Positions 18,476-27,382 of a stretch of 64,000 nt of DNA are shown here, in pieces. The stretch is from Mycobacterium sp. EPa45 (GTDB lineage: Bacteria > Actinomycetota > Actinomycetes > Mycobacteriales > Mycobacteriaceae). Position 1 is the first letter of the stretch. The number at the start of each line of letters is the position of its first letter. The notes beneath the pieces are model-generated. The model made no database searches, was not told where the DNA came from, and saw only the letters and a list, made by a program, of their open reading frames with translations. Made by a program: the position numbers and the translations under genes. The stretch spans positions 3,844,001 to 3,908,000 of the forward strand of contig NZ_CP011773.1 of assembly GCF_001021385.1 (NCBI RefSeq). Direction: 5' to 3'.

Positions 18476-19461
18476 AGCAGCCCCAATTCGGTCAGCGTGG
18501 ACGAGACCCGGTTGTCCTGGTCTTTGAGAAATTGTTCGAACTGCGCACCGGTCACGAAGGCGTCTGTCCAACCGTTCTTGGCCAACGCCTCTTTCCATTC
18601 CTTCGTGCCATGCATCTCTTCGAGCGCCTTGACCATGTCGTTCTTGGCGGTGTCCGAAATGCCCGGCGGCGCAAGGACACCGCGCCAGTTGGCGAAGGTC
18701 AGATCGATGCCGGCCTCCTTCAGCGTCGGCGCATCGATGCCCTCCACGCGCTGCTCGCTGGACACCGCGAGCACCCGCAGCTGGCCCGCCTCGATCTGGT
18801 CGATGAGTTCACCCGGGCTGGAGGTACCGACGGTGATCTTCTTGCCGAGCAGCGCGGTCAGCAGGTCTCCGCCGCCGTCGTAGGTGATGAAGTTGACCTG
18901 TTTCGGGTCGACGCCGACCTTCTTGGCGACTTCCATCGGGAACAGGTGATCGGGTCCGCCCGGTGAGGATCCCCCGCCGATCGTCATCCTGCTCGGATCG
19001 GCTTTCCAGCCCGCGACGAAGTCCTGCACCGTCTTGAACGGCGAATCCGCGGGCACGAAGATCGCACCCGGGTCCTCGATCAACTTGGCGATCGCGGTCG
19101 CATCGGAGGCTTTGACCTTGGACCCATTGGTATAGGTGGCGCCCACGACGCCGAGGCCCATCGTCATCATCAGGTCGTTGTTGCCCCGCTCGTTCATCAG
19201 CCGCGCCATCGCCACGGTGCCGCCCGCACCGAGCACGTTGAACACCTCGACCCGCCCGGTGATGTCGCGGTCCTCCATGATCTTCACCGCCGTTCGCGCC
19301 GTCAGGTCATAACCACCGCCCGGGCTGTTCGGCACCATCATCCGCAGCCGGTGCAGACCGGAGGGATCGTCGCCTCGCGTCACGCCGCAACCGGCGAGCA
19401 GCAACGTCACGGCAAGCACGGTGGCGATCACCGCGAACCGCTTCGTGCGTCGTCGCACCAT
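18472..19461 (-). CDS. tctC: Tripartite tricarboxylate transporter substrate-binding lipoprotein TctC
   Basis: A 329-residue Bug-family solute receptor. The signal peptide is basic (RRRTKR at 3-8) and ends in lipobox LLAGC with Cys25, so in this Gram-positive-type envelope it is anchored as a lipoprotein. The family's conserved regions are recognisable: VPNSPGGGYDLTAR near residue 44 and GGGSSPGGPDHL in the middle, which shape the ligand pocket for organic anions. ATG 19461 is preceded by GAAGGAGA. It is the first gene of the operon and is transcribed away from a CitA/CitB-type two-component system that probably regulates it. Confidence 0.93.
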   Translation of the reverse strand: MVRRRTKRFAVIATVLAVTLLLAGCGVTRGDDPSGLHRLRMMVPNSPGGGYDLTARTAVKIMEDRDITGRVEVFNVLGAGGTVAMARLMNERGNNDLMMTMGLGVVGATYTNGSKVKASDATAIAKLIEDPGAIFVPADSPFKTVQDFVAGWKADPSRMTIGGGSSPGGPDHLFPMEVAKKVGVDPKQVNFITYDGGGDLLTALLGKKITVGTSSPGELIDQIEAGQLRVLAVSSEQRVEGIDAPTLKEAGIDLTFANWRGVLAPPGISDTAKNDMVKALEEMHGTKEWKEALAKNGWTDAFVTGAQFEQFLKDQDNRVSSTLTELGLL

Positions 19462-19528
19462 TCGTCGACCCCGTCTCCTTCTGGGAAGAATTCGTCCACA
19501 TGTGATGTTCAGCAATACTGGTCGAGGA

Positions 19529-19544
19529 AGTGACGCCAGTCACT
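19529..19544. promoter_or_regulatory. Inverted repeat between tctC and the sensor kinase
   Basis: AGTGAC at 19529-19534 and GTCACT at 19539-19544 are exact reverse complements with a four-base spacer (GCCA). It is inside the 111-base divergent region between tctC and the histidine kinase gene, 29 bases before the preferred kinase start. It is a candidate site for the downstream response regulator or a leader hairpin. Confidence 0.4.
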
Positions 19545-19572
19545 CTTTCGGACGCAGAGGAAGTTGTGGTCG

Positions 19573-21177
19573 TTGTGGTCATCGCTGGTACGTAGCGGCC
19601 GTAGCCTCGCGGGCCAGTTCCTCGCCTTCCAGTTGCTTGTGGTGGCGGTCGTGTTGGTCGCGGTGGCGGCGGTGTCGATCGCCCAGTCGACCAAGGAATT
19701 CCGTGACGTGCGCGGGCAGCGAATGATCGCCGTCGCCGAGAACGTGGCGTCGACACCGCTCGTGCGGGACCGGTACGGCGACCCCTTCGCGTCCCAGATC
19801 CTGGCGCCGGATGTCGACCGGGCGATCGCGCTGTCCGGGGCCGGCCTCGCCGAAATTATCGATCCCTCAGGGCGGGTGCGGGTGTCCACCGATCCGTCGC
19901 GCGTAGGGCGTAACGCGGACTTCGGCCCGTCAAGGGTCGTCGAGGGCAGGGCCTGGTTCGGCGACCTGGACATCGACGGCACCCACACATTGGCCGGCCA
20001 GGTCCCCATCCTGTCCACCGACGGCACCGTGTTGTCGGTGGTGTCGGTCAGCGAGCCCTACCCCTCGGTGTGGCAACTCCTCAGCGGCGCGGGTGAGCGG
20101 CTCCTGGCGTACCTGGGTCTCGGAGCGGCGCTGGGACTGGTCGCCTCCTGGTTGTTGTCCCGGCGGATCAAACGCCACACCCGCGGTCTGGAGGTCGCCG
20201 AGATCGCCGGGCTGGCCGAACATCGAGAAGCGTTGCTGCACAGCATTCGTGAGGGTGTGATCGGGGTGAACACCGACGGGGTGATCACGGTGGTCAACGA
20301 CAGCGCCCAGGATCTGCTGGGCATCGGCGCCGACGCCGTCAACCGCCTGGTCCGCGACGCCGGCATCGACCCGGCCGTGGCCGACTTCCTGGTATCCGGC
20401 GAGGACGGGCACGACGTCGTCATCGCCACGCCGAATCGGGTGCTGGCGCTCAACCGCCGGGCCGCCACCAGCCAGGGTCAGCGCATCGGTACGGTCACCA
20501 CCATGCGCGACAGCACCGAGCTGGCGTCGATGCAGGGCCAGCTGTCCTCGCACAAGAGCGTGACCGACACGCTGCGCGCGCAGACCCACGAATTCGCCAA
20601 CCAACTGCACACCATCTCCGGGCTGGTCCAACTTGGCGAGTACGACTCGGTACGGGATCTGGTGGGCGCGCTGACGCGCCGCCGGGCCGAGATCGACGCT
20701 GCTGTCACACAGCACATTTCGGATCCCGCCGTGGCCGCGCTGCTGATCGCGAAAACCACTCTGGCCGCCGAGAGCGGCGTGTCGCTTCAACTGGCCGACG
20801 ACTCGCACCTGACGGCGCTGAGCCCGGCACTGGCGACCGACGTCATCACCGTGCTGGGGAACCTGATCGACAACGCCGTCGACGTCTCGGAAGGCACCGC
20901 GGCATCCCGTGTCACCGTGCGAATCGATGACGCCGACGGCCTCACCATCGAGGTCGCCGACTCCGGACCCGGTGTGCCGCAAGACCTTCGCTTGCAGATC
21001 TTCTCCCGTGGCGTGACGTCGAAGCCTGACGTCCCTGGCGGTCGTGGAATCGGCCTGGCGCTGGTGCGGCTGATCACCGCTCAACACGGCGGTACTGCCG
21101 AGGTGCACGACGCCACCGGCGGCGGCGCGTTGTTCGTCGCACGGCTGCCCCGGATCGTGTCGGTGAGTCATGCGTGA
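19573..21177 (+). CDS. Sensor histidine kinase, CitA/DcuS type
   Basis: A 534-residue membrane kinase of the family that senses citrate, C4-dicarboxylates or related anions. It has one span at 17-36, an extracytoplasmic Cache/PDC-like domain at about 38-172, a second span at about 177-195, a cytoplasmic PAS domain at about 215-315, then the SpoOB-type dimerisation helix with phospho-accepting His338 (THEFANQLHTISGL). The ATPase domain has NLIDNAVDVS (N box), DSGPGVP and GGRGIGLALV. TTG 19573 is preferred because GAGGAAG ends nine bases upstream; TTG 19564 is in frame three codons earlier but directly touches the ribosome-binding site. It overlaps the regulator gene by eight bases. Confidence 0.9.
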   Translation: MWSSLVRSGRSLAGQFLAFQLLVVAVVLVAVAAVSIAQSTKEFRDVRGQRMIAVAENVASTPLVRDRYGDPFASQILAPDVDRAIALSGAGLAEIIDPSGRVRVSTDPSRVGRNADFGPSRVVEGRAWFGDLDIDGTHTLAGQVPILSTDGTVLSVVSVSEPYPSVWQLLSGAGERLLAYLGLGAALGLVASWLLSRRIKRHTRGLEVAEIAGLAEHREALLHSIREGVIGVNTDGVITVVNDSAQDLLGIGADAVNRLVRDAGIDPAVADFLVSGEDGHDVVIATPNRVLALNRRAATSQGQRIGTVTTMRDSTELASMQGQLSSHKSVTDTLRAQTHEFANQLHTISGLVQLGEYDSVRDLVGALTRRRAEIDAAVTQHISDPAVAALLIAKTTLAAESGVSLQLADDSHLTALSPALATDVITVLGNLIDNAVDVSEGTAASRVTVRIDDADGLTIEVADSGPGVPQDLRLQIFSRGVTSKPDVPGGRGIGLALVRLITAQHGGTAEVHDATGGGALFVARLPRIVSVSHA

Positions 21178-21835
21178 GGTACTGGTCGTCGACGACGATT
21201 TCATGGTCGCCGACATCCACCGGCGCTTCGTGGACCGCATCCAGGGCTTCCGCACCGTGGAGGTGGCCCATACCGGCGCCGCCGCACTCGACGCCGCCCG
21301 TACCGTGCGCCCGGATCTGATCCTGCTCGACGTCTACCTCCCCGACATGACCGGCCTGCAGGTGCTGCAGACCCTGCGCGCCGAAGGTGACCCGGTGGGC
21401 GTCATCATGATCACCGCCGCAAGGGAATTGGACACCGTCACCGGCGCCCTCGACGGCGGCGCAGCCGACTACCTGATCAAGCCGTTCGAGTTCGAGCAGC
21501 TGAAGGCCAAACTGGCGTCCTTCGCCGCCCGTGCCGATGCGCTGGGCGCCGGCCACGGCATCGACCAGAGCTTTGTCGACACCCTGTTCGGACACTCGCC
21601 CACATCCGGCGACGCACCGCCGATGCCCAAAGGGCTGGGCGCCGAAACCGCACGGCTGGTCCTCGACGCGGTACGCGGAGCCGGCGAGCTGTCGGCAGCC
21701 GAATGCGCTGACCTGGTGGGCATCTCCAGGGTCAGTGCACGCCGCTACCTCGAATACTTCCTGACCACCGGCGCGGTAGGACTGCGCTTGCAGTATGGCG
21801 CGGGGCGGCCTGAGCGCCGCTACCACATGGTGTAA
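21170..21835 (+). CDS. Response regulator, CitB/DcuR type
   Basis: A 221-residue response regulator. The receiver domain has acidic residues DDD at 8-10, phospho-accepting Asp54 and Lys104. The output half (about 130-221) holds a helix-turn-helix (LSAAECADLVGISRVSARRYLEYF) as in CitB, DcuR and CitT. Paired with the upstream kinase, it is expected to activate the divergent tctCBA operon when its anion is present. ATG 21170 lies within the last codons of the kinase gene. The acetamidase gene starts 47 bases downstream and could be in the same transcript. Confidence 0.93.
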   Translation: MREVLVVDDDFMVADIHRRFVDRIQGFRTVEVAHTGAAALDAARTVRPDLILLDVYLPDMTGLQVLQTLRAEGDPVGVIMITAARELDTVTGALDGGAADYLIKPFEFEQLKAKLASFAARADALGAGHGIDQSFVDTLFGHSPTSGDAPPMPKGLGAETARLVLDAVRGAGELSAAECADLVGISRVSARRYLEYFLTTGAVGLRLQYGAGRPERRYHMV

Positions 21836-21882
21836 TTCTTCGGCGCGCGCCCGGGCTGGGCTCCTGGCATGATCTGACGCTT

Positions 21883-22917
21883 ATGGCAGTGCACCATCTC
21901 CCGGCCACCGCGCAGACGGTGCAGTGGGGATATTTCGACCCCCGGCAGACCCCGGCGCTGACGGTTGAATCCGGCGATCTGGTGTCGATCGAGACGCTCA
22001 CCCATCACGCCGGCGATGCCCCGGATCTGCTGATGGACGAGGGCATCGAGCAGGTGTTCGCCGAGGTCGAGGACCGTGGACCGGGGCCGCACATCCTCAC
22101 GGGACCGATCGCCGTGGCCGGCGCCCGACCGGGTGACGTGCTGCAGGTCGACATTCTGGAGGCCACTCCGCGGCTGCCCTACGGATCCAATCTCGCCGGG
22201 CATTGGGGCTACCTCTACCACGAGATTCCCATCGAGCGGGTCACCGTCTACCAGCTCGACACCGATGCGTTGCTGGGACGGGCGCTATTCGGATACGACT
22301 GGACCGCGACCCCGCTGGCCAACGTGCCCGGCACGATCGTCGAGCCCGACCCGGCGCGCCGCGAACCGGCCCTGCGCGGAGTCGTGGTGCCGCTGCGCCC
22401 GCACTTCGGCACCATGGGTGTGGCGCCCGCCGACCCGGTCCGGGTCTCCTCGGTGCCGCCGGGTGACCATGGCGGCAACGTCGACAACTGGCGCATCGGT
22501 GCCGGCGCCCGGATGTACTACCCCGTCCAGGTGCCCGGCGCGCTGCTGTCCGTCGGCGATCCGCACGTCTCGCAGGGTGACGGCGAGGTCAGCGGCACCG
22601 CACTGGAGTCGTCGCTGAATGGGTTGCTGCGCTTGACGATTCGCCGTGATGTGTCGTTCACGGTGCCGGTGCTCGAGACGTCGACCGAGCTGCTGGTGCA
22701 CGGCTTCGGGGACAGTTTGGATGCCGCGATGAAGTGCGCGACGCTGCGCACACTGCAGCTGCTGCAGTGCCACTTCGGGTTGTCTCCGGCGGATGCGTAC
22801 TCGTTCCTGTCGGTGGCGGTGGACTTCACCGTGACCCAGGTGGTCGACCAGCGCCAGGGCGTACACGGCCGAATCGACAAGCGATGTTTCCCGCGCTGGC
22901 AGAATCCCGCGGCATGA
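21883..22917 (+). CDS. Acetamidase/formamidase family protein
   Basis: A 344-residue FmdA/AmdA-family hydrolase, which cleaves formamide, acetamide or similar small amides to ammonia and the acid. The family pattern is visible in the N-terminal DAPDLLMDEGIEQVF region, the GPHILTGPIAVAGARPGDVLQVDI strand region (position about 70-92) and GDPHVSQGDGEVSGTALE near 225. ATG 21883 gives the standard N-terminus, although no strong ribosome-binding site is apparent. It overlaps the RidA-like gene by four bases. The match to the well-known inducible mycobacterial acetamidase is at family level only; the substrate may differ. Confidence 0.9.
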   Translation: MAVHHLPATAQTVQWGYFDPRQTPALTVESGDLVSIETLTHHAGDAPDLLMDEGIEQVFAEVEDRGPGPHILTGPIAVAGARPGDVLQVDILEATPRLPYGSNLAGHWGYLYHEIPIERVTVYQLDTDALLGRALFGYDWTATPLANVPGTIVEPDPARREPALRGVVVPLRPHFGTMGVAPADPVRVSSVPPGDHGGNVDNWRIGAGARMYYPVQVPGALLSVGDPHVSQGDGEVSGTALESSLNGLLRLTIRRDVSFTVPVLETSTELLVHGFGDSLDAAMKCATLRTLQLLQCHFGLSPADAYSFLSVAVDFTVTQVVDQRQGVHGRIDKRCFPRWQNPAA

Positions 22918-23324
22918 CTGGCATCCGGGCGTTCACGTTCACCCCGGCCGACGGCGTCCCGCCCGCGGTGGCACCGTTCGCCCACGCGACCGCCGCCGGC
23001 CAGACCCTGTACGTCACCGGCCAGATGCCGACCGACAACACCGGTACGCTCGTCGGCGACGACGTCGCGGCCCAGACTGACCAGGTGCTGGGCAACCTCC
23101 TGCGGGTCACCGAGCTCTGTGGTGGCGGGCTGGCCGACGTGGTGTCGGTGCGGGCCTATCTGACCGACTGGGACGACTACGCGGCATTCAACGCCGCCTA
23201 CGCGCCGTGGTTTCCCGAGCGGCTCCCGAGCCGAACCTGCGTCGGCACGACCGGGCTGGCGGTCGGCGCACGCGTCGAGATCGACTGGGTGTGCTGGCGA
23301 GAGAGCGGCTGGCCTGCCGCCTGA
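22914..23324 (+). CDS. RidA/YjgF-family protein
   Basis: A 136-residue RidA-superfamily protein. It keeps the arginine that binds the substrate carboxylate in RidA enzymes (Arg107 in LPSRTCVG) and the SVRAYLTDWDDY signature. RidA proteins hydrolyse reactive enamines/imines to ketoacids and ammonia, or act as specialised deaminases in catabolic operons. ATG 22914 overlaps the acetamidase stop (ATGA), so the two work together, probably in degrading a small nitrogen compound. A subgroup other than archetypal RidA is likely from the diverged N-terminus. Confidence 0.88.
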   Translation: MTGIRAFTFTPADGVPPAVAPFAHATAAGQTLYVTGQMPTDNTGTLVGDDVAAQTDQVLGNLLRVTELCGGGLADVVSVRAYLTDWDDYAAFNAAYAPWFPERLPSRTCVGTTGLAVGARVEIDWVCWRESGWPAA

Positions 23325-23381
23325 TCTCGGCCAGCGAGAACTGACGTCCACGATCGGTGTCGGGCATTAAGGTCCCTGGAC

Positions 23382-24641
23382 ATGGCGTCAACGGAGACCC
23401 TGAACCTCGACGACCTCACCGACCCGGTGTTGACCGACACCCAGCGGCAGATCCTCGACTACACCGAGGCCCGCGAAGTCACGTTCGACATCGACGAGAT
23501 GCTCGCCGAAGCCGTGCAACAAGCCGGCGCCGATGACCTGGCCGACGACGACGGCTTCGCCGACCGGCTGGCAGCCCACGTAGCGGCCATCGAGTCCGAC
23601 ACCGGTCTGCGCCAACTGATCCGAAGCAGCCTGCGCGCCAGGGTGATTCGCAAAGTGCGCAACCGGCTGTCGCTGACCGATCTGCTGAAGCGCTATCCGG
23701 AGATCGCATCGATCCCGATCGAGCGGCCGATGATCGTGGTAGGTATGCCGCGCTCGGGGACCACCCACCTGGTCAACCTGATCGCCGAGGACCCGCGTCG
23801 GCGCGCCCTGCCCTACTGGGAAGCCGAGGACCCCATTCCCGCACTCGGACAAGGGCCCGACGTGTTCGGCGTCGATCCCCGCTATGCCCGGGTCAAGGCC
23901 GAACACGAGGCTCTGATGGCCAGCACACCCCAGGTCGCGGCGATGCACGACCGGTTCCCGGAGGCCATCGAGGAAGAGGTCGAACTGCTCGACCTCGACA
24001 TGGCCGGCTATGTCCTGGAATGGCACGCCCGGGTGCCGGGCTGGCGCGACTACTATCTCGGGCTGGACCACATCCGCCACTACGCCTATCTGAAGAAGAT
24101 CCTGCAGGCGTTGACGTTCCTGCGCGGGCCGCGTACCTGGGTGCTGAAGTCGCCGCAGCATGCCGAACAACTGGGACCGCTGATGGCCACCTTCCCGGAT
24201 GCCACCGTCGCGTTCACCCACCGCGATCCGGTCGCAGTGATCCAGTCGGCGATCACGATGATGGCGTACTCGGATCGGTTGCGCCGCACCAGCATCGACC
24301 CCGACTGGCTGGTCGAGTACTGGAGTGACCGCATCCACCGGCTGCTGAGTGCCTGCGTCCGCGACCGGGACCTGGTGGCGGCCGACCGCAGTGTCGACAT
24401 CGGCTTCCACCATTTGAACGGCAACGAGATGCCGGTGTTGACCGACTACTACCAACGCGCGGGGATCGAGATAACGCCCAAGGTGGCCAAGCGGTTCGGC
24501 GCCTACATCGACAACAACCGCCGCGGCGCGAAGGGCCGAATCCCCTACGACATCAGACGCCACTTCGGCGTCGACCCCGAGCAACTGCGGTCCCGGTTCG
24601 CGTTCTACTTCGACCGCTTCGACGTCCGCCCCGAGATCTGA
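23382..24641 (+). CDS. Sulfotransferase-family protein
   Basis: A 419-residue sulfotransferase of the large mycobacterial family. The PAPS 5'-phosphosulfate loop GMPRSGTTHL is at 121-130 and a 3'-phosphate-binding stretch is seen in FTHRDPVAVIQSAI. The ~110 residues before the loop are helical and acidic. Such enzymes transfer sulfate from PAPS to hydroxyl groups of lipids, sterols or sugars, and release PAP, the substrate of CysQ. ATG 23382 starts the first gene of a run with an MBL-fold sulfatase-like gene (11 bases downstream) and an SDR. The acceptor is unknown. Confidence 0.88.
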   Translation: MASTETLNLDDLTDPVLTDTQRQILDYTEAREVTFDIDEMLAEAVQQAGADDLADDDGFADRLAAHVAAIESDTGLRQLIRSSLRARVIRKVRNRLSLTDLLKRYPEIASIPIERPMIVVGMPRSGTTHLVNLIAEDPRRRALPYWEAEDPIPALGQGPDVFGVDPRYARVKAEHEALMASTPQVAAMHDRFPEAIEEEVELLDLDMAGYVLEWHARVPGWRDYYLGLDHIRHYAYLKKILQALTFLRGPRTWVLKSPQHAEQLGPLMATFPDATVAFTHRDPVAVIQSAITMMAYSDRLRRTSIDPDWLVEYWSDRIHRLLSACVRDRDLVAADRSVDIGFHHLNGNEMPVLTDYYQRAGIEITPKVAKRFGAYIDNNRRGAKGRIPYDIRRHFGVDPEQLRSRFAFYFDRFDVRPEI

Positions 24642-24651
24642 AGGAACTGTC

Positions 24652-25893
24652 GTGGAACCCCTCTACCGCAGTCGGCCCGGCGCCGACGCCATGGCGCCCG
24701 CCTCGGCTGAACACGCCGAGGAAGTCGCCCCGGGCATCTGGTGCTCACCCGGGCTGACCAACTCCTACCTGCTGACCACCTCGGACGGGCGCGTCGTCGT
24801 CAACACCGGCATGGGCTTCGAAAGCCCGGTGCATCGTGCGGTTTTCGACGTCGTCGACTCCTCGCCGGTGCGCTACATCCTAATCACCCAGGGCCACTAC
24901 GACCACGTCGGCGGACTCGACACCCTACGCGACCCGGAGACCAAGGTGGTGGCGCAGGCACATTGGGAACAGTGGCGCGACGACAACGAACGGCTGCTGC
25001 CCTACCGCGCCAACCGCAGCGCGTTCGCGTTCTCCGGCAAGCTCGCCGACGGCATCGCGAAGATCCAACAGCGCTTCGGCAAGAAGCTGCCGCCCCAGAG
25101 CATCGGGTGCGCCGACATCGTCGTGGACGACCGGTTGTCGCTGACCGTCGGCGAGCGTCGCTTCGAGCTGATCGCCACGCCCGGCGGCGAAACCACCGAC
25201 TCGATGGTGGTCTGGTTACCAGACGAGCGGGTCTGTCTGTGCAGCAACACCTTTGGGCCGATCTTCGGCCACATCCCCAATCTGGTCACGATGCGCGGCG
25301 ACCGCTACCGGGATGCGCTGACCGTGATCGACACCATCGAACGGGTCCGGGCGCTGCAACCCGAGGTGCTGCTCACCGGACACTTCGAGCCCATCCGCGG
25401 AGCGGAGCTGATCGACGCCGAGCTGAGTCGGCTGCGCGATGCCGTCCAGTACCTGCACGACGAGACCGTGGCGGGGATGAACGGCGGCAAGGACGTCCGG
25501 ACGCTGATGCGTGAGATCGCCCTGCCCGAGCATCTCGACGTCGGAGAGGGCTACGGCAAAGTCGCCTGGAACGTCCGGGCGATCTGGGAGAACTATTCCG
25601 GTTGGTTCCACCACAATTCGACCACCGAGCTCTACCCGGTCGGACCCGACGCCGTCAGCGCGGACGTGGTGGAACTCGCCGGCGCCGAAGCACTGACCGA
25701 ACGCGCCCGCGCGCACCTCGCCGATGGCCGTCCGCTGGAGGCCATCCACCTCGCCGAGCTGGTCACCCACACCATCCCCGACGATCCCGCGGCGCGCGCG
25801 GTGCTCAAAGCCGCCCACGAACAACTCCTGGCAGGTAGCGCCAACTTCTGGGAGAGCGCCTGGCTCACCAAGCAGATCGAAAGGTACACATGA
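24652..25893 (+). CDS. MBL-fold protein with alkylsulfatase-type dimerisation domain
   Basis: A 413-residue metallo-beta-lactamase-fold protein. Residues 1-245 form the MBL domain; the rest resembles the helical dimerisation region of SDS-type alkylsulfatases (GYGKVAWNVRAIWENYSGW). In the metal motif the sequence is TQGHYDHVGG: Gln80 replaces the first histidine, while His82, Asp84 and His85 remain. The later GGETTD segment is like the glutamate ligand region of alkylsulfatases, and TGHFEP supplies a late histidine. GTG 24652 has AAGGA six bases upstream. Directly downstream of a sulfotransferase and overlapping an SDR, it may hydrolyse a sulfate ester or another ester, if the altered site is active. 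Confidence 0.82.
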   Translation: MEPLYRSRPGADAMAPASAEHAEEVAPGIWCSPGLTNSYLLTTSDGRVVVNTGMGFESPVHRAVFDVVDSSPVRYILITQGHYDHVGGLDTLRDPETKVVAQAHWEQWRDDNERLLPYRANRSAFAFSGKLADGIAKIQQRFGKKLPPQSIGCADIVVDDRLSLTVGERRFELIATPGGETTDSMVVWLPDERVCLCSNTFGPIFGHIPNLVTMRGDRYRDALTVIDTIERVRALQPEVLLTGHFEPIRGAELIDAELSRLRDAVQYLHDETVAGMNGGKDVRTLMREIALPEHLDVGEGYGKVAWNVRAIWENYSGWFHHNSTTELYPVGPDAVSADVVELAGAEALTERARAHLADGRPLEAIHLAELVTHTIPDDPAARAVLKAAHEQLLAGSANFWESAWLTKQIERYT

Positions 25894-26639
25894 CCGCCCA
25901 GCTGAGCTTCGACTTCACCGGAACCCGGGCGCTGGTCACCGGGGCGACCAGCGGCATCGGGCACGCCGTCGCCGTGCTGCTGCGCGACGCCGGTGCCGAC
26001 GTCACCGTCACCGGCACCAAACCCGCTGCCGCCGACTACGACACCGACCTCTCCGGGATGGTCTACCGGCAACTTGTGCTCACCGACAATGCATCCATTG
26101 ACAGTCTGGCCCAGAGCATTGCCGAGCTCGATGTCCTGGTGAACAACGCCGGCGCCAACTTCCCCGGCGGGCTCGACGAGTCCACCCCCGACGGGTTCGC
26201 CGCCTCCGTCACGCTGAATCTCACCGGGCCGTACCGGCTGACGGTCGGGCTGCGCCGCGCACTGAAGGCCTCCACCGCGGCCGGCGGGGCGAGCGTGGTC
26301 AACCTGGCGTCGATGTCGGCGCTGCGTGCGGTGACGATGGTTCCCGGTTACGGTGCGGCCAAGTCCGGGATCGTCAACATCACCCGCAACCTGGCGGTCA
26401 AGTGGGCCAAGCACCGGATTCGGGTCAACGCCGTGGCGCCGGGCACCATCGAGACCGCGATGACCGCGCCGATGCAGGCCGTGCCCGAGATCGTCTCCAC
26501 CGAGATCGCGCACATCCCGGCCGGCCGGATGGGCACCGTCGACGAGGTCGCCCCGGCGATCGCGTTCCTGTGCACGGCGCAGAGCAGTTACATCAACGGC
26601 GCGGTGCTGGTCGTCGACGGCGCCTCGGACTGCGTGTAG
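25890..26639 (+). CDS. Short-chain dehydrogenase/reductase
   Basis: A 249-residue classical SDR. Visible motifs are TGATSGIG at 17-24, NNAG at 85-88, catalytic Ser141/143, Tyr154 and Lys158, and the C-terminal GAVLVVDG strand of FabG-like members. ATG 25890 overlaps the MBL gene stop (ATGA). It would oxidise or reduce an alcohol/ketone released or prepared by the neighbouring sulfotransferase and MBL enzymes, for example after removal of a sulfate group. Cofactor choice is not clear from the sequence. Confidence 0.9.
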   Translation: MTAQLSFDFTGTRALVTGATSGIGHAVAVLLRDAGADVTVTGTKPAAADYDTDLSGMVYRQLVLTDNASIDSLAQSIAELDVLVNNAGANFPGGLDESTPDGFAASVTLNLTGPYRLTVGLRRALKASTAAGGASVVNLASMSALRAVTMVPGYGAAKSGIVNITRNLAVKWAKHRIRVNAVAPGTIETAMTAPMQAVPEIVSTEIAHIPAGRMGTVDEVAPAIAFLCTAQSSYINGAVLVVDGASDCV

Positions 26640-26659
26640 CCGCACACCTGCCGTACCGT

Positions 26660-27382
26660 ATGCGGGTGCCCCGTCAGGTCCTGTTCATCTACAACGATCC
26701 GATCGCCCCCGAAGCGCTGCTCGGCGAGACGTTCACCGAACTCGGTTTCGACGTCGACATATTCGAGGTGGTTCCCGCGGCGCGGGCGAGTGACCCCGCA
26801 ATCGACGTCAGCTTTCCCGACCCCACCCGTTACGACGTGATCGTGCCGTTGGGTTCGCGATGGGCGGTCTACGACGAACGGCTGCCGTGGGTCGCCGGTG
26901 AGATCGACACCGTGCGAAGCGCCGTCGACGCCGGCGTCGGCGTGCTCGGGGTGTGCTTCGGCGGCCAGCTGGTGGCCACCGCACTCGGCGGTTCGGTACA
27001 GCGGTCGACCGATCCCGAGATCGGCTGGCATCGGGTGTCCAGCAGCGACCCGGACCTGGTGCCGGACGACGGGCCGTGGTTCCAATGGCACTTCGACCAG
27101 TTCACTGCACCGGCCGGATCGACCGTGATAGCCCGAAATGACCGTGCCACACAGGCTTTCGTCCATGGCCGAGCGATGGGCCTGCAGTTCCATCCCGAAC
27201 TGGACCACAAGCTGCTGGAGCTGTGGATCGACGACGACCGCAACCGCGACGGCGAGGGCGACTTGGCCCAACTCGGTCTGCGGGCTGACGATCTGCGTGC
27301 CGACACCACGACGCACGTCGACGACGCCGCCCGGCGCCTCCGGTTACTGGTGCGGGGCTTCCTGACGAAGGTCGCCCGCTAG
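26660..27382 (+). CDS. Class I glutamine amidotransferase-like protein
   Basis: A 240-residue stand-alone class I glutamine amidotransferase domain. The nucleophile Cys99 sits in GVCFGGQ, and the His178-Glu180 pair in LQFHPE completes the triad. These proteins release ammonia from glutamine (or cleave gamma-glutamyl amides) and resemble the GMP-synthase glutaminase domain. No synthetase domain is adjacent. ATG 26660 is chosen; GTG 26666 would remove two residues. It follows the SDR by 20 bases and may be the last gene of that operon. Confidence 0.87.
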   Translation: MRVPRQVLFIYNDPIAPEALLGETFTELGFDVDIFEVVPAARASDPAIDVSFPDPTRYDVIVPLGSRWAVYDERLPWVAGEIDTVRSAVDAGVGVLGVCFGGQLVATALGGSVQRSTDPEIGWHRVSSSDPDLVPDDGPWFQWHFDQFTAPAGSTVIARNDRATQAFVHGRAMGLQFHPELDHKLLELWIDDDRNRDGEGDLAQLGLRADDLRADTTTHVDDAARRLRLLVRGFLTKVAR

